Shown in pieces: positions 45,601 through 55,437 of a stretch of DNA of 64,000 bases. The stretch's first letter is position 1. The number at the start of each line of letters is the position of its first letter. This stretch comes from Linum tenue (lineage: Eukaryota; Streptophyta; Magnoliopsida; Malpighiales; Linaceae), in the NCBI GenBank assembly GCA_946122785.1, contig CAMGYJ010000004.1, forward strand, positions 55,002,679 through 55,066,678, in the 5' to 3' direction. The position numbers and the translations under genes are program-made. The notes beneath the pieces were generated by a model. The model was not told where the DNA came from. It saw only the letters and a list, made by a program, of their open reading frames with translations, and ran no database searches.

Positions 45601-48578
45601 CAAATATTTGATTGCCCTACCATGTCAAACAAAAATTGGACACAACAAAACTAATGAGTAGTAATGCAACAACCAAACTGATACGTTTAAACCAATAAAA
45701 AAAACACACCAAAAGCTACCAAATTTGGCACTTTCCATGGAAGGGAATAAAAAAGTAGTGTCGAGCATAAATATTATATGTGGTATGAAAAACATACCTG
45801 GATTTATTGCAGAACTCAACATTTATATGTGCATCAAATCGCAATAATAAATAGCGATTGTACGGCACGACAAAACGATTGTCCAATGACACAGAGTTAA
45901 CTTTAAAAGATATTCCACTGTCACGTCGTCGATATTTGGCAAACCCATTATCATCAATCGTCGTTTGCTCACAAAACGGCTTTGGAAAATGTTTAGTACA
46001 CACACCACCTTCTGTGCAAGGAGCATTACGGCCCAAAAGACCACATGGACCATGCAGCATAAAAGCAGTTACAGCCCTATAGCCTTCTGGATCAATATCA
46101 GAGTTTGGAATTTCTGCGGATATGACGGAATCAATGGCCGTCGGCCCAGTTAGTTTACATTCCGAAGCTAGGAAGACCAGCAAATGAGCATGGGGAAGGC
46201 CACGCTTTTGAAACTCAATTGCCAGCACAACTGCAAACAAATACAATATGTATTAAGTTGGAGCCTGCCAAAACCTTATTATGTAAAGGACAACCTGCAT
46301 AAAATAATTCAAACATATGAAACAAAAGTATTGCTCAAAACTAAAATAACACTTATGGAGCATGTACGACTTACATCCAGTGGTAGTCCCAAATATTTTC
46401 TTATCTCTTATCTCAAACATTAATTGCTGCAGTTTAAGCTTGAAGACCCGAGCAATAATATCAGATCTATTGACATCTTTCCGACCATCTGCGGTTACCA
46501 AATCAACCATAAACTGGATTTCCGGCCAATTTGCATTACAGGTGAAGGTAATAAATAAATCTGGGTAGCCCAACCACCTACAAATAGCCATAGCATCCTG
46601 GAAGTTTTCATACTTGTAGCGTGGACTTCCTGTGTGGGAAGCAGCCAAAATAACATGTTTTCCAGTCATTTCTAAATCAGAATCACCACGGAGGAATGCA
46701 TCCACTAACCCACTCAGATAATGGGAACGAAGTTTTGTTTGGTTATTTCGGATCCAATCAAGCCGTTGTGCCTCTACTAATGCATATGCATTCACAACAT
46801 ACTGCTGAAATAATTTCCCAGATAATAAAACCGAATTTGACTCCTGAAATCTACTCTGTAGGCGGTATGCATAATAATCACACCGGGACAGTGTCTTGTC
46901 ATTCCAAAGATTATCATCATCATCATCATCACAGCTTATGTCCGGATGCCATCCATCCTCTCCATAAGGAAATAAAATTGGGTATTGTAAAGCCATTAAT
47001 GATGGATGATAATAATTAATTCTCTCCAATTCAGAACTCTTATACTGAACAATAATATCTGGCTCAAATGTATCTTGCCCTGTTTCATCAACAATCAAGG
47101 CTGCTATGTCATTCCCCGTCGGTAAATCATATTCTCTCCCATCATGAGCACGCTTGGCAATTAATTTGATCTTCACCTCTTTCACATTGCCTTCCTGTAT
47201 CTTTTGCCTAGCCATCCGAAAGGTTTGAACCAGAACATTGTTCCTATCAAACATTTCTTGCAAGCGTTCAACAATATCTGGTCGCAATGAACTGGAGGCA
47301 TCATCAACTGGAAATAGATGCAAACGACTCTGTAGTTCAGAACTTGAGTCATGAATGTATAATTGGGCAAACCTCGGTGGCTGACCGTCTGCAGGTAATA
47401 AGCTGCCTATAGAGTGATAAATTTGTCCTCCTATAGAGTACACATACACCCCTCGACCATCATTTATACCACGATCCACTTTCCCGCCCAGGGAGATAAA
47501 GCAAAACACAGCATTGTATCTACGAATGGCTTTCCGGAAATGACGGCTCATAGGTGTAGAAGAATGTAACAATTCATTCAAAAACTCTGGTGGAGCACGT
47601 CTAGGGGGTAGTTTTACCTTTCCAGCCTTGCAACACAATGAGAAAGTGGGATTAACACGACTCCTAGTAGGAACCGTACTTTCTTGCACCCACATAATTG
47701 CTGCACAGTATTGACAAATGCTTGTAGGCTCGCCGAGACTAAAAAGTTCCACAACAGGATATCCTACAATCAAAGTAGTCACATAAGATCACTACCACAT
47801 GATGCAAACGTATTTACAATATACAAATATAAAATATGATGCCACAAACCATGGGAACGGGAGAACCCCCTCGGTACAGCATTAACCATCCGCCTTTTGT
47901 ACAAATGAATCGCTCGCATTAAACATGCCCTTTTTGTCCGAAGGTTGGAGATACATGAACTATAATCTGTGGTAACAAAGTTAATTATGCATTAACTAAA
48001 TCCATTAGGACGACGTGGAATCCTGCTCCGCGACATATACAACGCAATGCACATATGGACTATGGTATGCATAATAAAAGCGTTTAAAAGATGCTAAGCT
48101 TACCATGTGGAATATATTGAACAGTACGTCGCAAGCGCGCGTTCAAGATCTCCCGTCGTCGTTTTCGATAGAATTTAGCTATCAAGCGATCAATATGCTC
48201 AACTTGTGATTGAAGGGTTAGTATTTCTGCAATTGAAACATACAAATCAAATTATTCTGCTTTTGTGCCAAAGTAAACTTTAATTAAATGTACCAAAAAA
48301 TGAATCGCGGAACTACGTTGCTTAAGACGATCCCTTTCAGCAGCAGTTTGTTTATTGGAAGGAGGTTTTGGCGGGTTGAATATAGCTCGCATGAACCCTG
48401 CAAAATACTATAGAATTAAGTCAGCAGGTATATGTGGTGTCCATTGTGAATACGTACAATACCAGCAGAACATGAAAACAACCAAAGAAATCAAATTACA
48501 TTTGCCCTTTGAATTGCGACGGTTGGGAGCACTGGTTTGCACTGAAGAGGTTCCACCAGTTTGTTGATTTCCGACCAT
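42627..48578 (-). CDS. Helitron Rep-helicase (RepHel), interrupted by a MITE
   Basis: This gene replicates and joins rolling-circle transposon DNA. Short N-terminal exons (48578 to about 47850, tentative splicing) lead to a long exon 47763-46375 with the Helitron_like_N domain (YNAVFCFISLGGKVD; YPDLFITFTCNANWPEIQ). After a 144-bp intron the HUH motif appears in FQKRGLPHAHLLVFL. After the next intron (45797-45617) comes the tyrosine motif IKYLFKYINKPQDRA. The C-terminal Pif1-type helicase has Walker A GCGGTGKT, Walker B LIIWDEVVMSHK, then FGGDFRQTLPIV and TINKSQGQTLA. Catalytic residues look intact. A 512-bp MITE (43158-43669) splits the helicase after IEMDPG; reading resumes with EGVVDADYSTEF. 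Whether RNA is made is unknown. Confidence 0.88.
43158..43669. mobile_element. hAT-type MITE inside the Helitron helicase, 512 bp
   Basis: Inverted ends CAGGGGCGGAGCTA and TAGCTCTGCCCCTG (13 of 14 paired) are flanked by perfect 8-bp direct repeats CCAGGGTC (43150-43157 and 43670-43677). This is a hAT target duplication. The interior is AT-rich and non-coding, with a C-rich left subterminal region. Removing one target copy would restore the helicase frame in principle, so the insertion is clean and younger than the Helitron. Confidence 0.93.
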
Positions 48579-49089
48579 TATCTTGATTGCAATCACACTT
48601 AATCATGAACCAGCAAGCGCTAATTGATCAAAAATAAAGGTTTACTTAGGCCACCACGAAAGGCTGTAGAAGCTCTCTCCTCCCACGCATCTCCAATCCC
48701 TCCCCTCTTGACACACACCCTTCACACTTACAGCTGGGGAGGAGTTGGGGAATTCAATTGGAGGAGTAGCAACTCCCTCCGCCCACGCGTCCCTCACAAT
48801 TGCATATGTAGTATTGAAGTGCAGGGCTTGAGACCGAAAGCGATATGGAGATGTAGTATTGAACTGCAGAGCTTGAGACCGAAAGCGATATGGAGAAAGA
48901 AGTAAACACGGCATGGACTGCCACAACAGCTGAATATGGGTTCCGAGAGATTTCGATGGAATCATTTCACCAGCAGTCTTTGGGCCTACTACGTCAGGGG
49001 GGAATAGTTTGGGCCGGATACTTCAGGGGGCAACAGCCCGGTCCGACTATATAATAAACTGGCCAGGTCCACCCGCAGAATGTGTTAGA

Positions 49090-50790
49090 GGTGAAACGCA
49101 CAGTTTTATTTAAGTGTGAATTGCCTAAAGTGCCCTTCCGACAAACCCTCTGCGGGCTGGAAATTTGAATCCCTGCAAACTAAACACTTGTTTTGGCTTC
49201 ATATATCTTATAGATGCAATGAAGGGTCAAAGTAATAAATCAAACACCTCTCTTTTTCTTTCTTTGAGTTCACAGACAAGGAATCATATCCCCTGCAAAC
49301 GACCCACAATTCTCTTCCAAACTCAAACTCAATCTCGATTCCATTCCACCTCCCTCGGTGCCCACTCTCACCTCCTTTTTCATCTTCAACCCAGTTCTTA
49401 ATGATGAAAGAGCTCGAGAATAGTGCTCTGGTTTATCTACTCTTTCACCTACTATCCGAGTCCATCTCCGATCTTTCCTTTTCTGGCCAGTTCCAACAGA
49501 GGAGAGAAACTAGTGTGCCCAGCTGCGTAGCTAACTAGGAACTCTTCATCTTGCCTGATCGGATCACCCATAATCTTTTGGCCAGATCCCATAAAAAACC
49601 AGTGGCCTCGGACTACGCCAAGCCCCGCTTCAGCGCGCCTTGACCGCCTCAACTGCAATTAGGCGCAATTTAGGCGCTTCTCCCACCTTTTAAGCTCTAC
49701 CAGCGCTTTGTATAGCGCCTATAGCAAAAGCTCAGCGTTCCAACAACGCTTCACGCCTAATTCAAGCCTAGGCATGCGCATAACTGCGCCTTCTTGAACG
49801 CTAACGTTGACTAACAGCTTGTTCGGTTGCAATTCCTATAGAAATGAAAATGAAATTCCATTCCATTTTCCAAAATTTGGGTATATCAGCATGATTTATA
49901 CCAAACACATCTTTTAAGAAATGAAATACACAATTACGATATGTGTCGGATTTATACCGATATGTTCTACTCACAATATCTGTGAGTATGTTCTTCGGAA
50001 TTTGTGAGTATTTCTTCAGAATTGGTATTTTATTTTAAATTATATAATAACAATAAAATTAAATTTACAAAAATGTCCACTTCCAAAGGTTGGGGTGAGT
50101 TAATTTTGTTGGACACAAATGCTGAAAAGAGAGTAATTTTTTCAAGTAGAGTAAAAGTAATGGTAGAGCCTACCAATTCCGAAGAAATACTCACAAATCC
50201 GACTCATTTTGGTCGGAATTACAATTCCCATAATTTGAGATCGAAGAATTTCATTCCTTACATGAGAAATGATATAATTTTAAGTAATGGAATTCTATTT
50301 CCGTTCAATTTTGTGTGTTCCAAAATGTTGTAAGTAAACTCGACTAGCAGGATCTCGCAAAACTTTAAGAGGAGTGTGATCATTAGAAAATGCCTCTTAT
50401 TGCACTAGACGATGATGATCCGACCCTAAAGTTGGCCCTACTCTGGACCATTACATCCATGTAATACATTTCCCAATCCTTCTCTTCCTTTCCCTCCTTT
50501 ATTTTTCACAACAACTATATACATACATAAATAATAAAATTATTTTTAAAGTTTAAATAAGAAATATTGGATTTCTCAAAAGAATATTCTATTTTTGCTA
50601 TGAAAATAATGTATTATTATGAAAATGTTGTAATTTTTTTTATGAATTGGTAGTATATCATAAAAAAAATGAAGTACTAGTGGCAACACACCTTGCTAAA
50701 TAGGTCACACTTACAATGAATCAACATACTCCTTATACCTCCTATATTCAATCAAACCCAAAATGAATCTATAATAAGTCTTATGCAATG
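49090..50790. other. Intergenic DNA between Helitron and LINE remnant
   Basis: No supported gene. 49300-49540 is C/T-rich and includes a plus frame starting MMKELENSALVYLL (49401) that could be a stranded exon. 49635-49800 is a GCGCCTA-rich repeat. 49810-50340 looks like a MITE: it starts near TGTTCGGTTGCAATTCC and closes with inverted words (GGAATTCTATTTCCGTTCAA), but its ends are not clean. 50500-50700 is AT-rich. Confidence 0.35.
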
Positions 50791-50799
50791 AATCGGACA

Positions 50800-51270
50800 T
50801 GAAGCATTTCAACTGTTAACAACATTCCATAAATAAAAGAATAGCATTAGTGCCCACAACGACTTCAACTTCCTTGTCGGACTTGACCCAGTAAGTCTTC
50901 TTTGGATCTCTTAACACCTCGCCTGCCAAATCGAACTGAGCATCGCTCTCCAGATCACCCTACCAGTCTGTGCTCTGCTTGATTTTCCTGATGTTCTACT
51001 ACTCCACTATAGCTCTATGTCCTAGATATCACTAGGAGAGCGAGAAGAGAAGTTGGAGAACAACCCTACATACAGAAACTTATACACAACACATGCAACA
51101 AATAAATGGTTTTGAGATTCCAATTCAACATCACACGACAAATAGTAGACCCTTCATAGCCCCACCTTAACATCTTCTCACATGTTACTATGTGATTATA
51201 AATAATCATCTAGGTTAAGAACTGATCTTTTGCCTTTCTAGGCCGTAGTAGGTCCCGAACCATTCTGATT
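50800..51270 (-). pseudogene. LINE reverse-transcriptase tail (zf-RVT) remnant
   Basis: Minus-strand reading with stops and frameshifts gives VTCEKMLRWGYEGST, then CDVELESQNHLFVACVV. This is the zinc-binding region at the end of plant LINE reverse transcriptases (usual form CVLCGAELESRDHLFFGC). Most of ORF2 is missing. It is probably the 3' end of the same LINE whose ORF1 remnant lies at 52090-53420. Confidence 0.65.
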
Positions 51271-51489
51271 TGATACTTCTCATGGGATTACCATCCCAAA
51301 ACACTTCCCCCTGACCACTGATAGCCTTTGAAACCCTTAGCTGATCAGCCAAGAGAGCTAATTCGTTAGCTTAATTGTTATTCCTTGGCCTATCACCCAA
51401 GATAGTGAAGTTTCTTCACTAGTTGTGCCCTCCTTACAGTGTATGAACACATTCTTACACATTTGAATTCTATTCGGTCGATCTTGATA

Positions 51490-51760
51490 TATAGCTAGGG
51501 GAAGCAATACCCGGGTGAATCTTTCTCATATAGATTCTAGAACAATTTACCTTCTTTCTTGCTTTAAATTATAGTCCTTAGTTATCACTCAAAACCGATT
51601 GCTAGATAACATTTTAAATGGTTGAAGTAGGAGTACATGGACTGAACCAGGTTGACATTTTAAAACGCTTCCCCTATACTACACCCTAATAGAGTATATA
51701 TTTGGGCTCTAGTCGGGATTTAATTGTGGTAGTTGGAGTGAGTAAATAGTATTCAAATCA
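51490..51760. mobile_element. Inverted family X fragment
   Basis: AAACCGATTGCTAGATAAC, TTGAAGTAGGAGTACATGG, CCCTATACTACACC and GGGCTCTAGTCGGGATT match in order the reverse complement of 34850-35010 in triplication unit 1, which includes AATCCCGACTAGAGCCC. It is non-coding and interrupts the LINE remnant region. Confidence 0.7.
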
Positions 51761-52089
51761 AAATATAATCTCCTTCTACCCTCCTCTTCATTAGATGCAT
51801 AAACAAAAGTTATGAAAATGATTACTTGAACTCACCAAAGCATGAATTAAGTTTTATGCAACACTGTCAGCTAAATATCTTTCCTCCAGATTAATCAGAG
51901 TTTCCCCAGTTGAGTATCATTGTTGGCAACCTTGCTCTTCCAATCCGGAAACCTTTATTTAATAAGCTCAGCAACTATATATGCTTTCATTCGTGGCTCA
52001 AATGCGGCTACTATATCTAAATTGTATTTATTCAATAGTTTATGTATAACTTTATTCTTATCAGAGTCCTTAAAACCCCTAGTATATCC

Positions 52090-53420
52090 ATGTCAAAATC
52101 TCCATCGCCTTTTATCCCCACGACCACCTCTCTTCACCTTGGGAACTAAATAGAGAGTGATAGGTTTTTCTTGTATCCAAACCCCCTTCCCATGATGCTT
52201 TGAGCTAGAATGCACTATTGTAGCTGGCAGTACAGGCAGCTTCCAAGAATCATCTGATGAACTGCCTATAATAGCCGATTTCACAATAGCTTGAGGGCTC
52301 CCAACATTAGTCGGTGACCCCCTTAATATCCGAGCAAAACTAACAGTGGCCCCATGATTTGATGCATGAGATCCTATTCCTAGATTATGAATATTAGTAC
52401 TCGTTGTAGAAGCTCATGTGGCTTCCTTACCAGCTTCACAATCTAAACTTCTTGATCCACATTACCAGGAGTATTCACAACAGATTGTTCCTTCTCTGGA
52501 ATGGAGCCTGCCTCCTTAATCTCAGCCACCACTTCTGTCCTGACTTCCTACCCTGCCACAACAGTAACCTGCCTAGAGTTCTGCCTTTGCTTCTATTGCT
52601 TGCCACTCTTTGCCAACTTCTCGCAGTCATGACAATAAACCTCACACGGGGAAAAACTAAGGCCCTGTTCACTTCCATTTTCGTTTCCTGTTTTCTGTTT
52701 TCATGTTATAAATTTGGCAAACGAAACGAGAAAACATGTTTACTTTTCATTCTGTTTTCTATTCGTTTCCAACTCTGAAAACAGAAAGTGGTAGCTTCCT
52801 CCTGTTTTCGAAAACGAAAAAATGTCGTTTTCACCTGTTTTCAACATCTGTTTTCTCAAAAACAGGAAACAGAAATGAAAGTAAACAGGGCCTAAGGGTT
52901 TGTTCAAGTATTCAACATCTACAACAAAGTCTGGATCATCATTTGGATAAAGTCAAACTCGAGAGGGAAAACTGCAGTCGGTCGGTAGATCAACACAAAC
53001 TTTAGCATACCCAAGTTGAGCACCAATCTTCGTAGGGTTGTCCATCCAAAGATGAGGTCCGATTGTACTTGCCACCTATTCCAACCCCTCAAAAGAGTGA
53101 TACTCTAATGGGATCCCCCAGATCCTAACCTAGATCGGTAAGGTTTCAATCACCGATGCTACCGGTTGGATTCCCGGCGCCCATTTTCTGAAGAATATTT
53201 GGTTACCCTAATAATGCCAAGGTCCATATTGAAATACCCGCTTGCTAGTCGAGGCAGAAGGGAACTAAAAAGCCAGCAGTCTTGGACCAAATTTAGAAAC
53301 ACGAACAACTCCATCTCTCCCCCATAGGGATGTCGCCCACTGCTGGAGAAGTGTAACCTTCGGGATCAGCCCAATAAACTGTCTGATGGAACAATCGTTC
53401 ATTTTTCCAAAGTGTGTTGT
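52090..53420 (-). pseudogene. LINE ORF1-like (DUF4283) remnant
   Basis: The minus strand reads, with stops and shifts, SLWGRDGVVRVSKFGPRLLA, then NQIFFRKWAPGIQPVASVIE, RIWGIPLEYHSFEGLE and TKIGAQLGYAKVCVDLP. This is the DUF4283-type domain of plant non-LTR retrotransposon ORF1 nucleic-acid-binding proteins. Several in-frame stops show it is dead. A Tourist-like MITE (52661-52892) splits it. Together with the zf-RVT piece to the left it marks an old LINE with most of ORF2 deleted. Confidence 0.72.
52661..52892. mobile_element. Tourist-like (PIF/Harbinger) MITE, 232 bp
   Basis: The ends GGCCCTGTTCACTTCCATTT and AAATGAAAGTAAACAGGGCC are near-perfect inverted repeats, flanked by TAA on both sides (52658-52660 and 52893-52895). 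TAA duplication and GGCC ends fit PIF/Harbinger. The interior is rich in GTTTTC/GAAAAC inverted words, so the whole element could fold on itself. It is nested in the LINE ORF1 remnant. Confidence 0.88.
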
Positions 53421-54232
53421 AAATTGGCTTATCCGTCCCTAACCCTATCTGACCCGTCCCTGAAGTGTCAACTTGTATAAGTGACTCATCCCTTCCATGT
53501 TCCCTTCTTGATCCTGTTTGACCCTCTGGGGTCGGGATGGAACGAGTCAGGATAACTCAGTGGCTCTTTAGGGTCAACCGTACACCCCTAGTATAGATTA
53601 GAGTTTCGTCGTCATCTTGCTTAACTCCCCAAGTTAGTGCCTTGCTCTGCTTTGATTATTGCCACGAGATTAGGTGAGTGCGTTTTCGGTGGATCACTTT
53701 GGAGGGAAACCATTATGTTGTGAGGATAAATAAAAGAAGTGCAATTGATTTTATTGCTCTATCAGGCTCGATGATTTAACATTATTATTTAGTAAATTTT
53801 ATGAGAATGTCTTGAATTCTTTATAATTGAATTAAGTCTTATGAAGACGTTAACGATATGGTGTCTAATGAATTCATTTTTGCTGTAACTTTTGATGGTG
53901 ACTCGCAACTGATGGAAGGAAGCTACAACTTCACTGGTTGGGGCAATTTTGGAAGATATGTTTTCCTTTAATATCTTTTGTGTCTATATATTGTATTTTT
54001 CTTTATTTTCGAATTAATGTCGTATCTTTCTTTAAAACTCTTTAAAAATTCTTCAAAATTGTTCATATAGTGACATTACATGCTTTGAATTTGATACAAA
54101 CTATCGTATAATTATGTCAATATCATGAAATTTATAATTGAATCGTTCATCGTTGGATCACGCTCCTTGGTCTTGCCTTTGGAAAAATAATTTGGAAGCT
54201 TTGGCGTAGGCGTCTTCGCTCCGTCCAACGTG
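53421..54232. other. Intergenic AT-rich DNA
   Basis: No gene is supported. 53440-53600 has GACCCGTCCC and CGGGATGGAACGAGTC words like those of the hAT MITEs, probably a worn end. The rest is AT-rich without recognisable features. Confidence 0.3.
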
Positions 54233-54854
54233 TAGGGCTGGGAAAACGGTTGGCGGTTTGCGGTTAAACCGACAACCGCACCGAAACCGCGCGGTTATTG
54301 GTTAACCGCAAACCGCATATTTGGCCTATTTTGCGGTCGCGGTTGGAGATATGGCATGTTTTGCGGTTTGCGGTTTAACCGCAACCGAAACCGCAAATCC
54401 ATATAACCGCAAAGCTAACCGCGAAACCAGACCCAGCCCATAATTCACCCCCAGCCCAGCCCATAATTGACCCCAGCCCAGCCAGCAGGATTGTGGCATT
54501 GTGCATTTGTGCTTGTGGATTGTTTTATTTGGATATGCAAACAGATGCAAGGGCTTGATGGAAGTGAAAATAGACAAAACAGTAGCTGCTGTGTTTTTTT
54601 TCCATGATTTTTTTTGCGGTTAGTTCGCGGTTAATTGTCGGTTAGAGTGCTAACCGCGGTTTCATATGGTGTTTCGGTTGTTGCGGTTTTCACAACCATA
54701 AACCGCGGTTCACCGCTAACCGCGTTCTGCGGTTTTTGGTTAACCGCTAACCGTTGCGGTCGCGGTCGCGGTTGGCCAATATGGGTGCTTTGCGGTTGCA
54801 GTTAACCGCAAATTGCGGTGCAGTTAACCGCAACCGCACCGTTTCCCACCCCTA
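54233..54854. mobile_element. hAT-type MITE, 622 bp, upstream of NTMC2T5
   Basis: The ends TAGGGCTGGGAAAACGGTT and CACCGTTTCCCACCCCTA are inverted repeats with few changes. The perfect 8-bp direct repeat CCAACGTG lies on both sides (54225-54232 and 54855-54862). Subterminal regions are packed with GCGGTTTGCGGTT and AACCGCAAACCGC words. It encodes nothing. It ends 583 bp before the NTMC2T5 start codon. Confidence 0.93.
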
Positions 54855-54862
54855 CCAACGTG

Positions 54863-55437
54863 CGCAAATTTACAAAAAAAGCAAAAGGGCGCAGAAGGCA
54901 TTACTATTTACTCCACGTCTTCCCCATTTGCGCCTCCAATCTATTTGCCGTAACCAGAAATATGTCGACCCGAACTCTGGAACCACAAACCCCAAACTCT
55001 TTTTACAAAAAGAATTCGATTTACAATTTCCTTTTATTTCGTCATTTTCCACGACGAGGAAAGAATCCCCATCATCCACAGCGAGCGCACTTCCCCTGCC
55101 AGTTTCCCACCCTTTACCTCACCAAAAAGTTTCCCAATCACAATCAAAACCGCCTTCCACAAATCTTTCGAGCTTCCATCTCGTCGCCAGAACAAGTTCG
55201 AGTTCAATTTTCGCGTGCTTAACAGACCGAGGACTCGCTCCTCTTGCTGGAGTTGGGATTCTCCCTGCATATCGTGCCGCCGTTGTTTCTGCTGCGCCTG
55301 AATTGCACACTGCTAGGGATTCTTCCCCTGGATTCATGTTGTATCTAGCTAGATGGTTCTTGCCCTCCTTCTTCTGCCTTCGCCCTCAATTCAGTTGGGG
55401 CAACTGATTTCAACACCTTCCCCGCTACTTGTTCTCA
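54863..55437. promoter_or_regulatory. NTMC2T5 upstream region and 5' UTR
   Basis: C/T-rich text consistent with a plant 5' UTR. Long frames here (for example from 54754) lack family similarity and run across the MITE boundary, so they are not taken as genes. The ATG at 55438 is preferred because it begins the plastid-type N-terminus of the next gene. Confidence 0.4.

Larger units (their letters stand above)
42525..49075 (-). mobile_element. Helitron, nearly complete, minus strand
   Basis: The element holds a Rep-helicase gene (42627-48578) and a likely 3' terminus at 42525: read on minus, a GC-rich hairpin region (GCCCAACGGGC, GGGCCGGGCCC) is followed about 8 bases later by CTAG and a host T, the Helitron 3' signature. 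The 5' TC terminus is not fixed; the TATA-type text CAGTTTATTATATAG near 49060 suggests it lies within about 48960-49100. The 5' side also carries a 45-bp tandem duplication (48808 and 48853). The only clear lesion is a hAT MITE at 43158. Confidence 0.8.

Noticed and set aside
49041..49075. Plus-strand Helitron 5' end starting TCCGACTATATAATAAAC
   Set aside because: It looks like a Helitron start, but no matching plus-strand Helitron follows within a reasonable distance. The text is better explained as lying near the 5' end of the minus-strand element.
49401..49540. Plus frame MMKELENSALVYLL as a first exon
   Set aside because: No family recognised and no continuing exon found.
50004..50333. 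109-codon plus frame
   Set aside because: AT-rich, no domain, and inside a MITE-like repeat.
54754..55407. 217-codon plus frame upstream of NTMC2T5
   Set aside because: It starts inside the hAT MITE, crosses its boundary and target repeat, and shows no domain. It is most likely the open 5' UTR of NTMC2T5.
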